A stretch of 8,350 bases of DNA from Flavobacterium psychrophilum (GCA_020720185.1 DYPB01000086.1:1-8350); one strand, 5' to 3'. Positions 1 through 6,695 are shown, counted from the stretch's first letter. Notes: generated from the sequence alone by a model not told the origin. Made by a program: numbers and translations.

Positions 1-290
1 AAAAAGATTTTCCAGTTTTTGATGTTAGAAAAAATAGCGAATTTTTATCCGAACACTTAGAAATTGCATCAAACATTCCTGTACATTTGATTAATAACCA
101 TTTAGCAGAAATACCAAAAGACCAAGTATTTATATTACATTGTGCTGGTGGATACCGAAGTATGATTGCTGCTTCTCTTTTAAAACAAAGAGGTTTTGAC
201 AATTTTGTAGATGTAATTGGAGGTTTTGATGCAATTAAAACTACCAATTTGGCAAAAACGGACTATGTTTGTCCATCTACATTGCTTTAA
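1..290 (+). CDS. Rhodanese-domain protein, C-terminal part (probable MBL-fold/rhodanese hydrolase)
   Basis: This is the 3' end of a gene whose start lies outside the window. The reading frame begins at base 3 and gives 95 residues before the TAA stop. The visible part is a nearly complete rhodanese domain: an opening PVFDVRKNSEF segment (the usual 'DVR...E' start), then the active-site loop HCAGGYRS with the catalytic cysteine at visible residue 47, then a GG motif (residues 73-74) near the end. Rhodanese domains carry sulfur as a cysteine persulfide. The tail ending KTDYVCPSTLL resembles, from memory, the C-terminus of Bacteroidota proteins that join an MBL-fold metallohydrolase to one or two rhodanese domains; such proteins are linked to sulfide or persulfide metabolism. 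The MBL part is inferred, because only the rhodanese domain can be read here. A TTG at base 87 could be mistaken for a start but lies inside the domain. Confidence 0.8.
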   Translation, partial: KDFPVFDVRKNSEFLSEHLEIASNIPVHLINNHLAEIPKDQVFILHCAGGYRSMIAASLLKQRGFDNFVDVIGGFDAIKTTNLAKTDYVCPSTLL

Positions 291-304
291 TCAAGTAATT
301 TAAA

Positions 305-354
305 ATTTAGTTGTTGTATAAAATTTGTAAATAAATTTTGTACAACAACTAAAT
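305..354. terminator. Long perfect-type hairpin after the rhodanese gene, possible terminator
   Basis: Bases 305-326 pair with 333-354 around the 6-base loop GTAAAT. The stem has 22 pairs: 21 Watson-Crick and one G-U wobble (319 with 340). It begins 14 bases after the stop codon at 290, so it most likely ends or protects the upstream transcript. It lacks the T-tract expected after a classic intrinsic terminator on the plus strand (the following bases are AAATATAAAAAATC), so the terminator call is uncertain. An alternative is a mobile or REP-like palindrome. Confidence 0.5.
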
Positions 355-599
355 ATAAAAAATCTAAACATATTTTTATTTATACTGTATCTTGGCATTC
401 TGGACTGAGAAATAAATGTAGAAACACCACTAAAAGTCGTTTATAAATGGTTTGAACTCGAACCTAAAATTTTCATACAAAAAACTATTAAATTTGAAAA
501 TAAAATTCTATTTTATCTTAGAATAAAGTAAAAATCTAAAAAATATTTTTTTATACACTTATTTTAAAAAAAAAATAGTAGGATTTAAAAAAAAAATCC

Positions 600-608
600 G
601 ATATTTGC
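600..608 (+). promoter_or_regulatory. Probable promoter (-7 box) of the OmpA-family gene
   Basis: GATATTTGC matches the Bacteroidota -7 consensus TAnnTTTG at all but the first base. Transcription would then begin near 612-615, giving a leader of about 105 bases before the ATG at 718. No clear -33 TTG element is visible at the expected distance; the upstream bases are a long A-tract flanked by a GGATTT/AAATCC inverted repeat. The box is read directly; its use as a promoter is inference. Confidence 0.45.
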
Positions 609-654
609 AAAATAATTAAGCCTTGTTGGCGATTAAATTATACAGAACTTATTA

Positions 655-701
655 AAACTAAAATAGTTTAACATTAATCTATCTTATTAAAAATTAAGAT
701 A
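655..701 (+). promoter_or_regulatory. Two short hairpins in the leader of the OmpA gene
   Basis: AAACTA (655-660) can pair with TAGTTT (664-669) across a 3-base loop, and TATCTTA (680-686) with TAAGATA (695-701) across an 8-base loop. The second ends 16 bases before the start codon. Both stems are AT-rich and weak, so they may matter for message stability or may simply reflect base composition. Confidence 0.25.
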
Positions 702-717
702 TTATAAACAAAAGAGT

Positions 718-2055
718 ATGAAAAAAATTTTATTTGTAATGGCTTTAGTAGCAAATATACAATTTGCTAATGCTCAAGACGAAGAAACTGTTGACGCACC
801 TGTATATGACAGAGACTATAACAAATGGTCTGTAGAATTGGGAGTTGGTGGCAATAAACCAAATGCACCATTTGCGGTTGGATATTCTTCATCAGATCCA
901 TCTAAAGTGTTTAATCTTGGAGAAGTTGATCATTTTGAAGGTGCTATCCGTTATATGCTAACTAATAAATTTGGTTTAAAATTAGATGCTTCTTTCGACA
1001 AAATTAGAAATTCTGAAGGTAGTAAATCACCAGAATTTGAAACGCAACAAATAAGAGGTGGTTTACAAGGAGTTATAAATTTAGGAAGATTGTTGTCTTT
1101 TGAGGAATTTACCTCAAAAATTGGAGTTTTAGCTCATTTTGGAGTACAAATGTCAATGTTTACTCCAAAAACAGGTCCTAATGTTAATGCTACAGAGTAC
1201 AATGGAGGATTAATATATGGTATAACACCACAAGTTAAATTGACAAATAGAGTTGCTTTATATCTTGATATTACTATGATGAGCAATATCCGTCAGCACT
1301 ATACATGGGATGGACAAGAAAATGCATTAGATCCAACAAGTTCTATAAATGGTAAAAATCTTACTGGTGAAATGCTTACAACTTCGGCAGGTTTGCATAT
1401 ATATCTTGGAGGTAATGAAAAACACGCTGATTGGTATGCTTCTGATGCACCTACTACTGCTCAACAAGAAGAAACAGCCGTAGTTCAAGATACAACAGAG
1501 AATGAAAAGTTTTTAGGAATTTTAGCTCGTTTAGACGAACTTGAAAAATGTACAAATGATAGTGACGAAGATGGTGTTAATGATTGTATTGACGAAGAAG
1601 AAGATACTAAAAAAGATGCTTTTGTAGATACAAAAGGAAGAACTATTGAAAAACCAAAAGATGGTAAAGATGGATTAAATGGAACAACAACAATAATTGA
1701 ACACAAAAACCCAACAGTAATACAAAAAGGTTCGTTATTAAATATATTTTACGATGTAAATAAAGATACTCCAAACGCAGCTTCAGCAGGTGATATTAGT
1801 TTAATTGTAGGTTATATGATTGCAAATCCAGAATCAAAAATTAGATTAATTGGTTATGCAGATACTCGTGGTGGTGCTGCAACAAATCTTGCTTTATCTC
1901 AAAGAAGAGCTAAAAACTTAACAGCGGCAGTAGTTTCGAAAGGAGTAAATGCTAATCGTGTGAGGTTTGATGGTTTTGGTACAGATAAAAAGGTTACTAA
2001 TCCAACGAGAGAAGAAATGGATTATGCACGAAGAACAGAGGTTATTGTAGAATAA
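718..2055 (+). CDS. OmpA-family outer-membrane protein with calcium-binding-type linker
   Basis: This is a complete 445-residue envelope protein. Residues 1-20 form a signal peptide (MKKILFVMAL...FANAQ), with cleavage likely after Ala19. Residues about 35-232 have the alternating pattern of an outer-membrane beta-barrel. A charged linker follows, with one thrombospondin-type-3-like segment (CTNDSDEDGVNDC, residues 278-290) that has closely spaced Asp residues and a cysteine pair that may form a disulfide. A short glycine-rich stretch (GKDGLNG, 316-322) leads into the C-terminal OmpA domain (about 338-445). That domain has the peptidoglycan-binding signature GYADTRGG...NLALSQRRA, with Asp382 and Arg397 in the positions that bind diaminopimelate in other family members. 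It probably links the outer membrane to the cell wall. The gene stands alone, with a promoter-like box at about 600 and a strong terminator after it. The ATG follows an A-rich tract (AAACAAAAGAGT), normal for the phylum. Confidence 0.92.
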   Translation: MKKILFVMALVANIQFANAQDEETVDAPVYDRDYNKWSVELGVGGNKPNAPFAVGYSSSDPSKVFNLGEVDHFEGAIRYMLTNKFGLKLDASFDKIRNSEGSKSPEFETQQIRGGLQGVINLGRLLSFEEFTSKIGVLAHFGVQMSMFTPKTGPNVNATEYNGGLIYGITPQVKLTNRVALYLDITMMSNIRQHYTWDGQENALDPTSSINGKNLTGEMLTTSAGLHIYLGGNEKHADWYASDAPTTAQQEETAVVQDTTENEKFLGILARLDELEKCTNDSDEDGVNDCIDEEEDTKKDAFVDTKGRTIEKPKDGKDGLNGTTTIIEHKNPTVIQKGSLLNIFYDVNKDTPNAASAGDISLIVGYMIANPESKIRLIGYADTRGGAATNLALSQRRAKNLTAAVVSKGVNANRVRFDGFGTDKKVTNPTREEMDYARRTEVIVE

Positions 2056-2075
2056 CTCTTAATAATTCTAATATA

Positions 2076-2112
2076 AAAAAAGCAACCTGAAGTTAATTCA
2101 GGTTGCTTTTTT
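2076..2112. terminator. Bidirectional intrinsic terminator between convergent genes
   Basis: The core stem GCAACCTGAA (2082-2091) pairs perfectly with TTCAGGTTGC (2097-2106) around the loop GTTAA. It is flanked by an A-tract (2076-2081) and a T-tract (2107-2112), so it forms a T-tailed hairpin on both strands. It lies 20 bases after the OmpA stop and 32 bases beyond the stop of the last gene of the minus-strand operon, and should end both transcripts. Confidence 0.92.
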
Positions 2113-2121
2113 GTTTTTGTG

Positions 2122-2138
2122 TATAGCAATAAGCTATA
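2122..2138. repeat. Small inverted repeat near the operon's 3' end
   Basis: TATAGC (2122-2127) is the inverted complement of GCTATA (2133-2138), with loop AATAA. It sits between the main terminator and the stop codon of the last minus-strand gene. With only six pairs and no T-tract it is at most an accessory 3' structure. Confidence 0.3.
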
Positions 2139-2144
2139 AATATT

Positions 2145-2501
2145 TTAGTTAATATATTCTTTTTCTAAAAAATAATTTACAATTGCCTCTTTCATTAGTA
2201 TAGCTTGTTCGCCAGCTTTTAGCGGAGGTAAATTTTCTTTTACCATATAATGTGGCCAACCATCAGAATCAAAAAAGCTAAACTCATAAAAACCATAGGG
2301 CTCTAATAATCGACAAATTGCAATGTGCATTAAGTTTAGTTTTTCATCTTTCTTGTACTCACAATGTATTTTCCCTAATTCTTGTAAACCAATTAAATAA
2401 ATTATAGCATCTAAATCAAGATTTTCACCTTGCGAAAATTGATTAGTTAGTTTTTCCACTAGTTTTTCCCAGCGTTCTTTTAGTTGTATATCTCTCGACA
2501 T
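2145..2501 (-). CDS. Conserved hypothetical protein, 118 residues
   Basis: I cannot assign a function. The protein resembles, from memory, a small protein common in flavobacteria, but I recall no characterised member. It has no signal peptide and no membrane segment, so it should be cytoplasmic. It opens with a charged helix (MSRDIQLKERWEKLVEKL), followed by an acidic/hydrophobic segment (LDLDAIIYLIGLQELG, 28-43), a central helix with LNLMHIAICRLLEPYG (55-70), an aromatic-rich patch FYEFSFFDSDGWPHY (71-85), and a C-terminal helix ending FLEKEYIN. The aromatic, acidic middle part is the most distinctive region. It is the last gene of the operon, 12 nt after the glycosyltransferase stop, and its stop is followed by the bidirectional terminator. 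Codon use looks like that of its neighbours, and the clean ORF with good spacing supports a real gene. Confidence 0.8.
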   Translation of the reverse strand: MSRDIQLKERWEKLVEKLTNQFSQGENLDLDAIIYLIGLQELGKIHCEYKKDEKLNLMHIAICRLLEPYGFYEFSFFDSDGWPHYMVKENLPPLKAGEQAILMKEAIVNYFLEKEYIN

Positions 2502-2513
2502 TAATGATTATTT

Positions 2514-3851
2514 TTATAATTGATTAATTTTTGAACCTTGTTTTAGTTTTACAGATGATAACTGCCACGATTTATAAACCTGAATGCAAATTAAAGGGAA
2601 AACTATTGGGATAAAAAGAAAAGAAAGCACTTTTAAAACTTTATTTGCTTTAAATTTATATGGTATTAATGAGGGTAAAATTGATTGAATGATAAATAAT
2701 AGCGTAAATTTAACCCCAAAATATTTTCGAGAGAGATATAAAACACTGGGGACTGGTCGTGGGCCAAACAGTTTTTTTGGACGCCATCCGTCCCAACTTC
2801 CCATTTGTCTTAATCCTCCTTCTGAAACTTTCAAATGGATTCTTTTTGCCTTATAATTTGAGATGTTTTTATAACCAGCTAAATAACTTCGTAAACCAAA
2901 TTCACCATCGCCCATTCGTTGTTTCTCAAACTGGAGGTCAAATAGACCGATATTTTTAAAGATGCTTTTTTTAATCAGAACATTGCCAGTATCAAGCTGG
3001 TCGCTCCATCTAAAATAACTGTAATGTTCTGGAATTTTATCACCATGTGTTGAAATTGAAACCCCTGATGATAAATCTGCATCAAAAAAATCTAATGCTT
3101 TTAAATGTTCATAAATCCAGTCGTTTGCTACCAGCGAATCATCATCGTATAGTAGAATATAATCCCCTTTTGCGGCTTGTATAGCTTCGTTTCTTGCCTT
3201 CCATAACGCTTTTTCTTCTTGGTGCCAATGTTTTAAATTAACCGTCCAATTTTTATAAAAATCCTTCTGGTAATCATCGGTTTGATCAACAATAATAACT
3301 TCAAAGTTTTTATATGATTGTTGTTCCAAATCACGCATCACATCTTTTAAATATTGATAACGATTTAGGGTTGGAATAATGACAGAAATTAGTGGGTTTT
3401 GTTTAATTAAGGTGCTGTCAAAAGCATCGTAATTGGTATATTCAAAAATATTTTTAGAATAATTTTCTCTTTTTATATTCCCACTTTTCAAAAAACCTAA
3501 AACCTCTGATATTGGATTATGAAATGTAATTATCCGAAGGCTTAAAGTATATAAAACCCAAGCAGGATGAAGGTTTTTTCTTAAAAATCGGTATTCATCC
3601 GTAGCAGGAATTTTAGTTTTCTGCCAAATATCTAAACCTTTTTCTTTTATATTGCTGATAAAACCTAACTGAAAAGCTCGGTATGCTAAATCCCTATCTT
3701 GAGCCTCAACGGTTTTGTATTCTTGATCTATTTCTAATTTAAAACCTTGTCTTTCAATTTGTTTCAATGTAGGAAAATAACAAAAATCAACTTCTGGTTT
3801 TAGGTTAAAATACCAAATGGCTCGATTGTATTTTAGAATTTCAAAAATCAT
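2514..3851 (-). CDS. Family 2 glycosyltransferase with N-terminal extension and C-terminal membrane segments
   Basis: The 445-residue product has a GT-A type glycosyltransferase domain at about residues 153-345. It starts with the typical strand LISVIIPTLNR (154-164), has FEVIIVDQTDD (183-193), a KARNEAIQAAKGDYILLYDDDS stretch, and the metal/nucleotide-sugar binding Asp triplet at 236-238. GDGEFGLR (314-321) sits where family members usually carry the catalytic 'ED' motif. It should transfer a sugar from a nucleotide sugar to a glycan or lipid acceptor; the acceptor cannot be read from sequence. About 150 residues precede the domain and match no motif I know. Two hydrophobic stretches (about 379-400 and 406-426) probably anchor it to the inner membrane with the catalytic part in the cytoplasm. 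Its ATG overlaps the TGA of the dioxygenase gene by 4 nt, implying translational coupling. No other polysaccharide gene is adjacent, which is odd for this family. Confidence 0.85.
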   Translation of the reverse strand: MIFEILKYNRAIWYFNLKPEVDFCYFPTLKQIERQGFKLEIDQEYKTVEAQDRDLAYRAFQLGFISNIKEKGLDIWQKTKIPATDEYRFLRKNLHPAWVLYTLSLRIITFHNPISEVLGFLKSGNIKRENYSKNIFEYTNYDAFDSTLIKQNPLISVIIPTLNRYQYLKDVMRDLEQQSYKNFEVIIVDQTDDYQKDFYKNWTVNLKHWHQEEKALWKARNEAIQAAKGDYILLYDDDSLVANDWIYEHLKALDFFDADLSSGVSISTHGDKIPEHYSYFRWSDQLDTGNVLIKKSIFKNIGLFDLQFEKQRMGDGEFGLRSYLAGYKNISNYKAKRIHLKVSEGGLRQMGSWDGWRPKKLFGPRPVPSVLYLSRKYFGVKFTLLFIIQSILPSLIPYKFKANKVLKVLSFLFIPIVFPLICIQVYKSWQLSSVKLKQGSKINQL

Positions 3852-4372
3852 TTTACAAATAGATTATCGGTTTTCATTATAGTACCACATTTTTTGCAGG
3901 TTCTTAAGTTTTGGTTTTCATAAAATTCTTTAAAATGTGGTAAAAAGTCGTTTTCTATATTGTGCAATTCAAAATAAACTTCGTGTAATTTATGATTACA
4001 GTTCTCACAAAACCACAATAAACCATCGATAAGGCCTTTTCCAGCTCTCTTTTTTTCAATAACTAATCCAATAGAACCTTCAGCACGAACTGGTGAATGA
4101 GGAACTTTTGCAGGATTAAGATACATATCGCCAGCATTTAGAATCAACTCTTTTTTTTGTCCATCTTCCTGAATGATTATTTTTATGGAACCTTCGAGTT
4201 GATAAAATAGTTCCTCGGTTTCGTTATAATGATAATCTTTTCGAGCGTTTGGACCGGCTACAATCATTACAATATAGTCGTCTGAATCTACAAATAAGTT
4301 CTTATTTCCAACAGGTGGCACTAGCAGATGCCTGTTTTCGGTAATCCAAGTATTAAGATTAAATGGTTTCAT
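3848..4372 (-). CDS. nbaC: 3-hydroxyanthranilate 3,4-dioxygenase
   Basis: This cytoplasmic cupin enzyme opens the ring of 3-hydroxyanthranilate with O2, giving 2-amino-3-carboxymuconate semialdehyde, which cyclises to quinolinate for NAD synthesis or is degraded further. I start at the ATG at 4372, giving 174 residues, the usual bacterial length; a TTG two codons upstream is less likely. The catalytic iron ligands are His48, Glu54 and His92, with substrate-binding Arg44 and Arg96. With an offset of three these fit the Cupriavidus metallidurans residues His51, Glu57, His95, Arg47 and Arg99. The C-terminal rubredoxin-like iron site is intact: CENC (122-125) and CKKC (159-162). Animal enzymes lack this second site. 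The gene starts 12 nt after the peptidase stop and overlaps the glycosyltransferase start by 4 nt. No other kynurenine-pathway gene is in the window. Confidence 0.95.
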   Translation of the reverse strand: MKPFNLNTWITENRHLLVPPVGNKNLFVDSDDYIVMIVAGPNARKDYHYNETEELFYQLEGSIKIIIQEDGQKKELILNAGDMYLNPAKVPHSPVRAEGSIGLVIEKKRAGKGLIDGLLWFCENCNHKLHEVYFELHNIENDFLPHFKEFYENQNLRTCKKCGTIMKTDNLFVK

Positions 4373-4384
4373 ATACAATATATT

Positions 4385-6292
4385 TTATAAGGTTTCTTTT
4401 AACCATTTATAAAATTCTTTTTGCCAAACTTGAGCATTTTGTGGTTTTAATACCCAGTGATTTTCTTCGGGCAAATAAACCAATCTGCTTTTTATACCAC
4501 GCAATTGGGCTGCCTGAAAAGCCTCTTGTGATTGACCAATTGGAACTCTAAAATCTTTGCCTCCCTGAAAAATTAATATTGGAGTATTCCATTTATCAAC
4601 AAAGGTTATAGGGTTGAATTGAGTGTATGTTTTTTGTGCAATTTTGTTGTCTTTTTCCCAATAAGCCCCACCAAAATCCCAGTAATTAAAGAAAACCTCT
4701 TCGGTAGTTCCAAACATACTTTGAGTATTAAAAACACCATCGTGGGCAATAAATGATTTGAATCTATTGTTATGAATACCAGCTAAATAGAAAACAGAAT
4801 AGCCACCATAACTGGCTCCAACGCAACCTAAACGATTTTTATCAACATAGCTTTCTTTTGACATATCGTCTATTGCTGATAAATAATCTTGCATAACCTG
4901 TCCACCCCAATCGCCAGAAATTTGCTCATTCCACTCCACTCCATGTCCTGCCATCCCTCGTCGATTTGGAGCAACAACAATATAGCCATTAGCCGCCATT
5001 AATTGAAAATTCCATCTAAAAGAATAAAACTGCGTTAATGGTGATTGTGGTCCTCCTTGACAATATAAAAGCGTAGGATATTTTTTTGAAGCATCAAAAT
5101 TTGGAGGTAAAATTACCCAAACCAACATCTTTTTTCCGTCGGTTGTGGTAACAAATCGTTTCTCGGTTTTAGATAACGATAGTTTATTATAAATTTCTGT
5201 ATTTACTTGAGATAATTGTTTCCAAGTTTTTTTAGTCAAATCAAAGGAATAAATTTCTGATGCGTGGTTCATATCTGTTCGGGTTAGGATAACAGTATTA
5301 CCCGAAAATCCTACAATATTATGTATGTCAAAATCACCATCTGTAATTTGTTTTACCCGAATAGCAATTTTTGTTAAACCAGGATAATTAACCTCAAACA
5401 ACTGCATTGTTCCGTTAGTTGGGGCAATAAAATAAATTTTCTTACTGTCTTCTGACCACAAAAAACTATCAACCGTTCCATCCCAAGCGGCTGTTAAATT
5501 AATTTTATTGCTCTTAAAATCAACAATTAAATCGTTTTTATCTGCCTCATATCCGTCTCTTTTCATTTGAAGATAGGCCAAACAACCTGATGCCGAAAAA
5601 GCAGGAAAGGTATCATAACCTAAATTGTTTTCGGTTAAATTAGTAGTTGTTTTAGACTCTAAATGGTATTGATAAATATTTGTATTTGTAGATATTGCAT
5701 ATTGAGTTCCTGCTTTTTTCTTACAAACATATAAAATGCTTTTGCTGTCTGGCGACCAAATATAATCTTCATCGCCACCCATTGGTTTTTGTGGACTGTC
5801 AAAATTTTCGCCAGTCATAAGGTCTATTCCAATAGATTCTTTGTCGGTGCTTTTATAAAAAACATGATTAAACTTACCCTCATTCCAAGTATCCCAATGG
5901 CGATAATCTAAACCATCGTATATCTGAACATCGGATTTATCGAGTTCTGGATAAAAATCTTTGCCATGAACTTTATCAATTTTCACTTCGTCGTTATAAA
6001 CCAAGAACTTTCCGTTTGGCGAAATATTTTTATCAGCAACTAACGATTTTGTTTCTACCTCACTAATTTCTTTTGAAATTCCGTCTTCTATTGAAGTTGT
6101 ATAATATTTTGAACTCGAGTTATTGTTGGCAACCGATGGAGTTGAAACCTTATAAACAACATAAGCACCATCTTTTGAAAGACCAATAACTGAAACCCGC
6201 CCAAGTTTCCATAATAATTCAGGAGTCATAACTGTTTGTGCCATAGCATTTATAGTTAGAAAAAGTGTGATTGTAAGTATGATTTTTTTCAT
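4385..6292 (-). CDS. Exported S9-family peptidase (prolyl oligopeptidase / acylaminoacyl-peptidase type)
   Basis: The 635-residue product begins with a signal peptide (MKKIILTITLFLTINAMAQ, cleavage near residue 17-19), so it should act in the periplasm or outside the cell. Residues about 30-370 carry short repeats with WSPDSKSILYV-like units (179-189; also 279-288), typical of the beta-propeller that gates access in S9 enzymes. The C-terminal alpha/beta hydrolase domain (about 385-635) has GGPQ (413-416) at the oxyanion region, the nucleophile elbow GASYGGY with Ser494, Asp580 in FQGGKDFRVP, and His612 in EENHWV: a complete Ser-Asp-His triad. Members cleave small peptides, often releasing dipeptides or acyl amino acids; the exact specificity cannot be told. 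It is the first gene of the operon and is followed after 12 nt by nbaC. The length is normal for the family. Confidence 0.92.
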   Translation of the reverse strand: MKKIILTITLFLTINAMAQTVMTPELLWKLGRVSVIGLSKDGAYVVYKVSTPSVANNNSSSKYYTTSIEDGISKEISEVETKSLVADKNISPNGKFLVYNDEVKIDKVHGKDFYPELDKSDVQIYDGLDYRHWDTWNEGKFNHVFYKSTDKESIGIDLMTGENFDSPQKPMGGDEDYIWSPDSKSILYVCKKKAGTQYAISTNTNIYQYHLESKTTTNLTENNLGYDTFPAFSASGCLAYLQMKRDGYEADKNDLIVDFKSNKINLTAAWDGTVDSFLWSEDSKKIYFIAPTNGTMQLFEVNYPGLTKIAIRVKQITDGDFDIHNIVGFSGNTVILTRTDMNHASEIYSFDLTKKTWKQLSQVNTEIYNKLSLSKTEKRFVTTTDGKKMLVWVILPPNFDASKKYPTLLYCQGGPQSPLTQFYSFRWNFQLMAANGYIVVAPNRRGMAGHGVEWNEQISGDWGGQVMQDYLSAIDDMSKESYVDKNRLGCVGASYGGYSVFYLAGIHNNRFKSFIAHDGVFNTQSMFGTTEEVFFNYWDFGGAYWEKDNKIAQKTYTQFNPITFVDKWNTPILIFQGGKDFRVPIGQSQEAFQAAQLRGIKSRLVYLPEENHWVLKPQNAQVWQKEFYKWLKETL

Positions 6293-6322
6293 CGTTTAAG
6301 ATAAATTAAAATTTTATGGGTG

Positions 6323-6330
6323 TAAAAGTA
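6323..6330 (-). promoter_or_regulatory. Possible promoter (-7 box) of the S9 peptidase operon
   Basis: On the minus strand these bases read TACTTTTA, matching TAnnTTTG except for the last base. They lie about 30 bases before the peptidase start codon. No clear -33 TTG element is seen at the expected distance, so the call rests on one weak box in an AT-rich setting. Confidence 0.3.
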
Positions 6331-6409
6331 TATATTTTAAGCATAACATACATTAATTGATGAAATAAATTCAGAAATCGTTGATAAACAAAAGGATATA
6401 TAGAGCCGT

Positions 6410-6441
6410 AACAAACCACCTGAACATACAAACGGTTTGTT
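6410..6441. repeat. Inverted repeat / hairpin
   Basis: AACAAACC (6410-6417) is the exact inverted complement of GGTTTGTT (6434-6441), with a 16-base spacer. It lies about 120 bases before the S9 peptidase start. No T-tract follows on either strand, so a terminator is not well supported; a protein-binding site is possible. Confidence 0.4.
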
Positions 6442-6578
6442 GTGTCTTTATATTTTACTAAAAAATAAAAATATTAATTATTATTAAACCCACGGCGATA
6501 TATTAATAAAATAAAAGAACCAACTAATTATTTAATTTCAATAGAACGCTTTTTAAAATCTATAAGGATAAATTAATA

Positions 6579-6600
6579 AATCAACCGTGGTCGATTGATT
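6579..6600. repeat. Inverted repeat
   Basis: AATCAA (6579-6584) and TTGATT (6595-6600) form a 6-base inverted repeat with a 10-base centre containing CCGTGGTCG. The outward spacing (centre to centre about 16 bases) would suit a dimeric binding protein, but six bases in AT-rich DNA may be chance. Confidence 0.25.
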
Positions 6601-6606
6601 AAATCA

Positions 6607-6637
6607 TACGGACGAATAAAAACATTCCTACGGACGA
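6607..6637. repeat. Two direct copies of TACGGACGA
   Basis: The 9-mer TACGGACGA occurs at 6607-6615 and 6629-6637, start to start 22 bases apart, about two turns of the helix. Related GC-richer islands lie nearby (CACGGCGATA at 6491-6500, CGGCGGTAGT at 6651-6660). The copies stand upstream of the promoter-type box at 6687, where an activator or repressor could bind. The repeat is seen directly; the function is a guess. Confidence 0.4.
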
Positions 6638-6686
6638 TTGAACAAAACAACGGCGGTAGTTTATTAATACATTCCAAATAAAAATT

Positions 6687-6695
6687 TATATTTGC
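6687..6695 (+). promoter_or_regulatory. Strong Bacteroidota-type -7 promoter box
   Basis: TATATTTGC is a perfect match to TAnnTTTG followed by the frequent C. No clear -33 TTG is seen about 20 bases upstream. Transcription would begin near 6700 and run rightwards. The next coding start is at 6993, so either the restriction-modification message has a leader of roughly 290 bases or the promoter drives a small RNA. Confidence 0.5.

Larger units (their letters stand above)
291..717. other. Intergenic region without a gene
   Basis: I see no convincing reading frame on either strand in these 427 bases and nothing resembling a tRNA. The stretch is very AT-rich. Apart from the long hairpin at 305-354 it holds a small palindrome (ATAAAAT at 500-506 against ATTTTAT at 510-516), an A-rich hairpin (GGATTT at 581-586 against AAATCC at 594-599), a promoter-like box near 600-608, and two short hairpins in the presumed leader of the OmpA gene. 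Confidence 0.75.
2145..6292 (-). other. Probable four-gene operon
   Basis: Four minus-strand genes run in the order S9 peptidase, 3-hydroxyanthranilate dioxygenase, glycosyltransferase, 118-residue unknown. The junctions are a 12-nt gap, a 4-nt ATGA stop/start overlap and a 12-nt gap, with no room for internal promoters or terminators outside the coding sequences. A single promoter before the peptidase and the shared terminator at 2076-2112 would frame the transcript. Co-transcription is inferred from spacing. Confidence 0.75.

Noticed and set aside
452..475. Sequence GGTTTGAACTCGAACC resembling a tRNA T-arm
   Set aside because: No acceptor stem, anticodon arm or CCA-type end can be fitted around it, so it is a chance palindrome.
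1485..1706. Minus-strand open frame of 73 codons inside the OmpA gene
   Set aside because: It lies opposite the acidic linker; its Ser/Val-rich product is the mirror of GAA/GAT-rich codons and has no motif or start context.
2759..2959. Plus-strand open frame inside the glycosyltransferase gene
   Set aside because: It is antisense to a well-supported catalytic domain, and its translation shows no recognisable feature.
4373..4378. TTG start two codons upstream for nbaC
   Set aside because: The ATG at 4372 gives the usual 174-residue length and residue spacing matching the studied bacterial enzyme by a constant offset of three.
4363..4551. Plus-strand open frame across the peptidase/nbaC junction
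   Set aside because: It overlaps two strong minus-strand genes and has no family resemblance; the hydrophobic run is a by-product of antisense codons.
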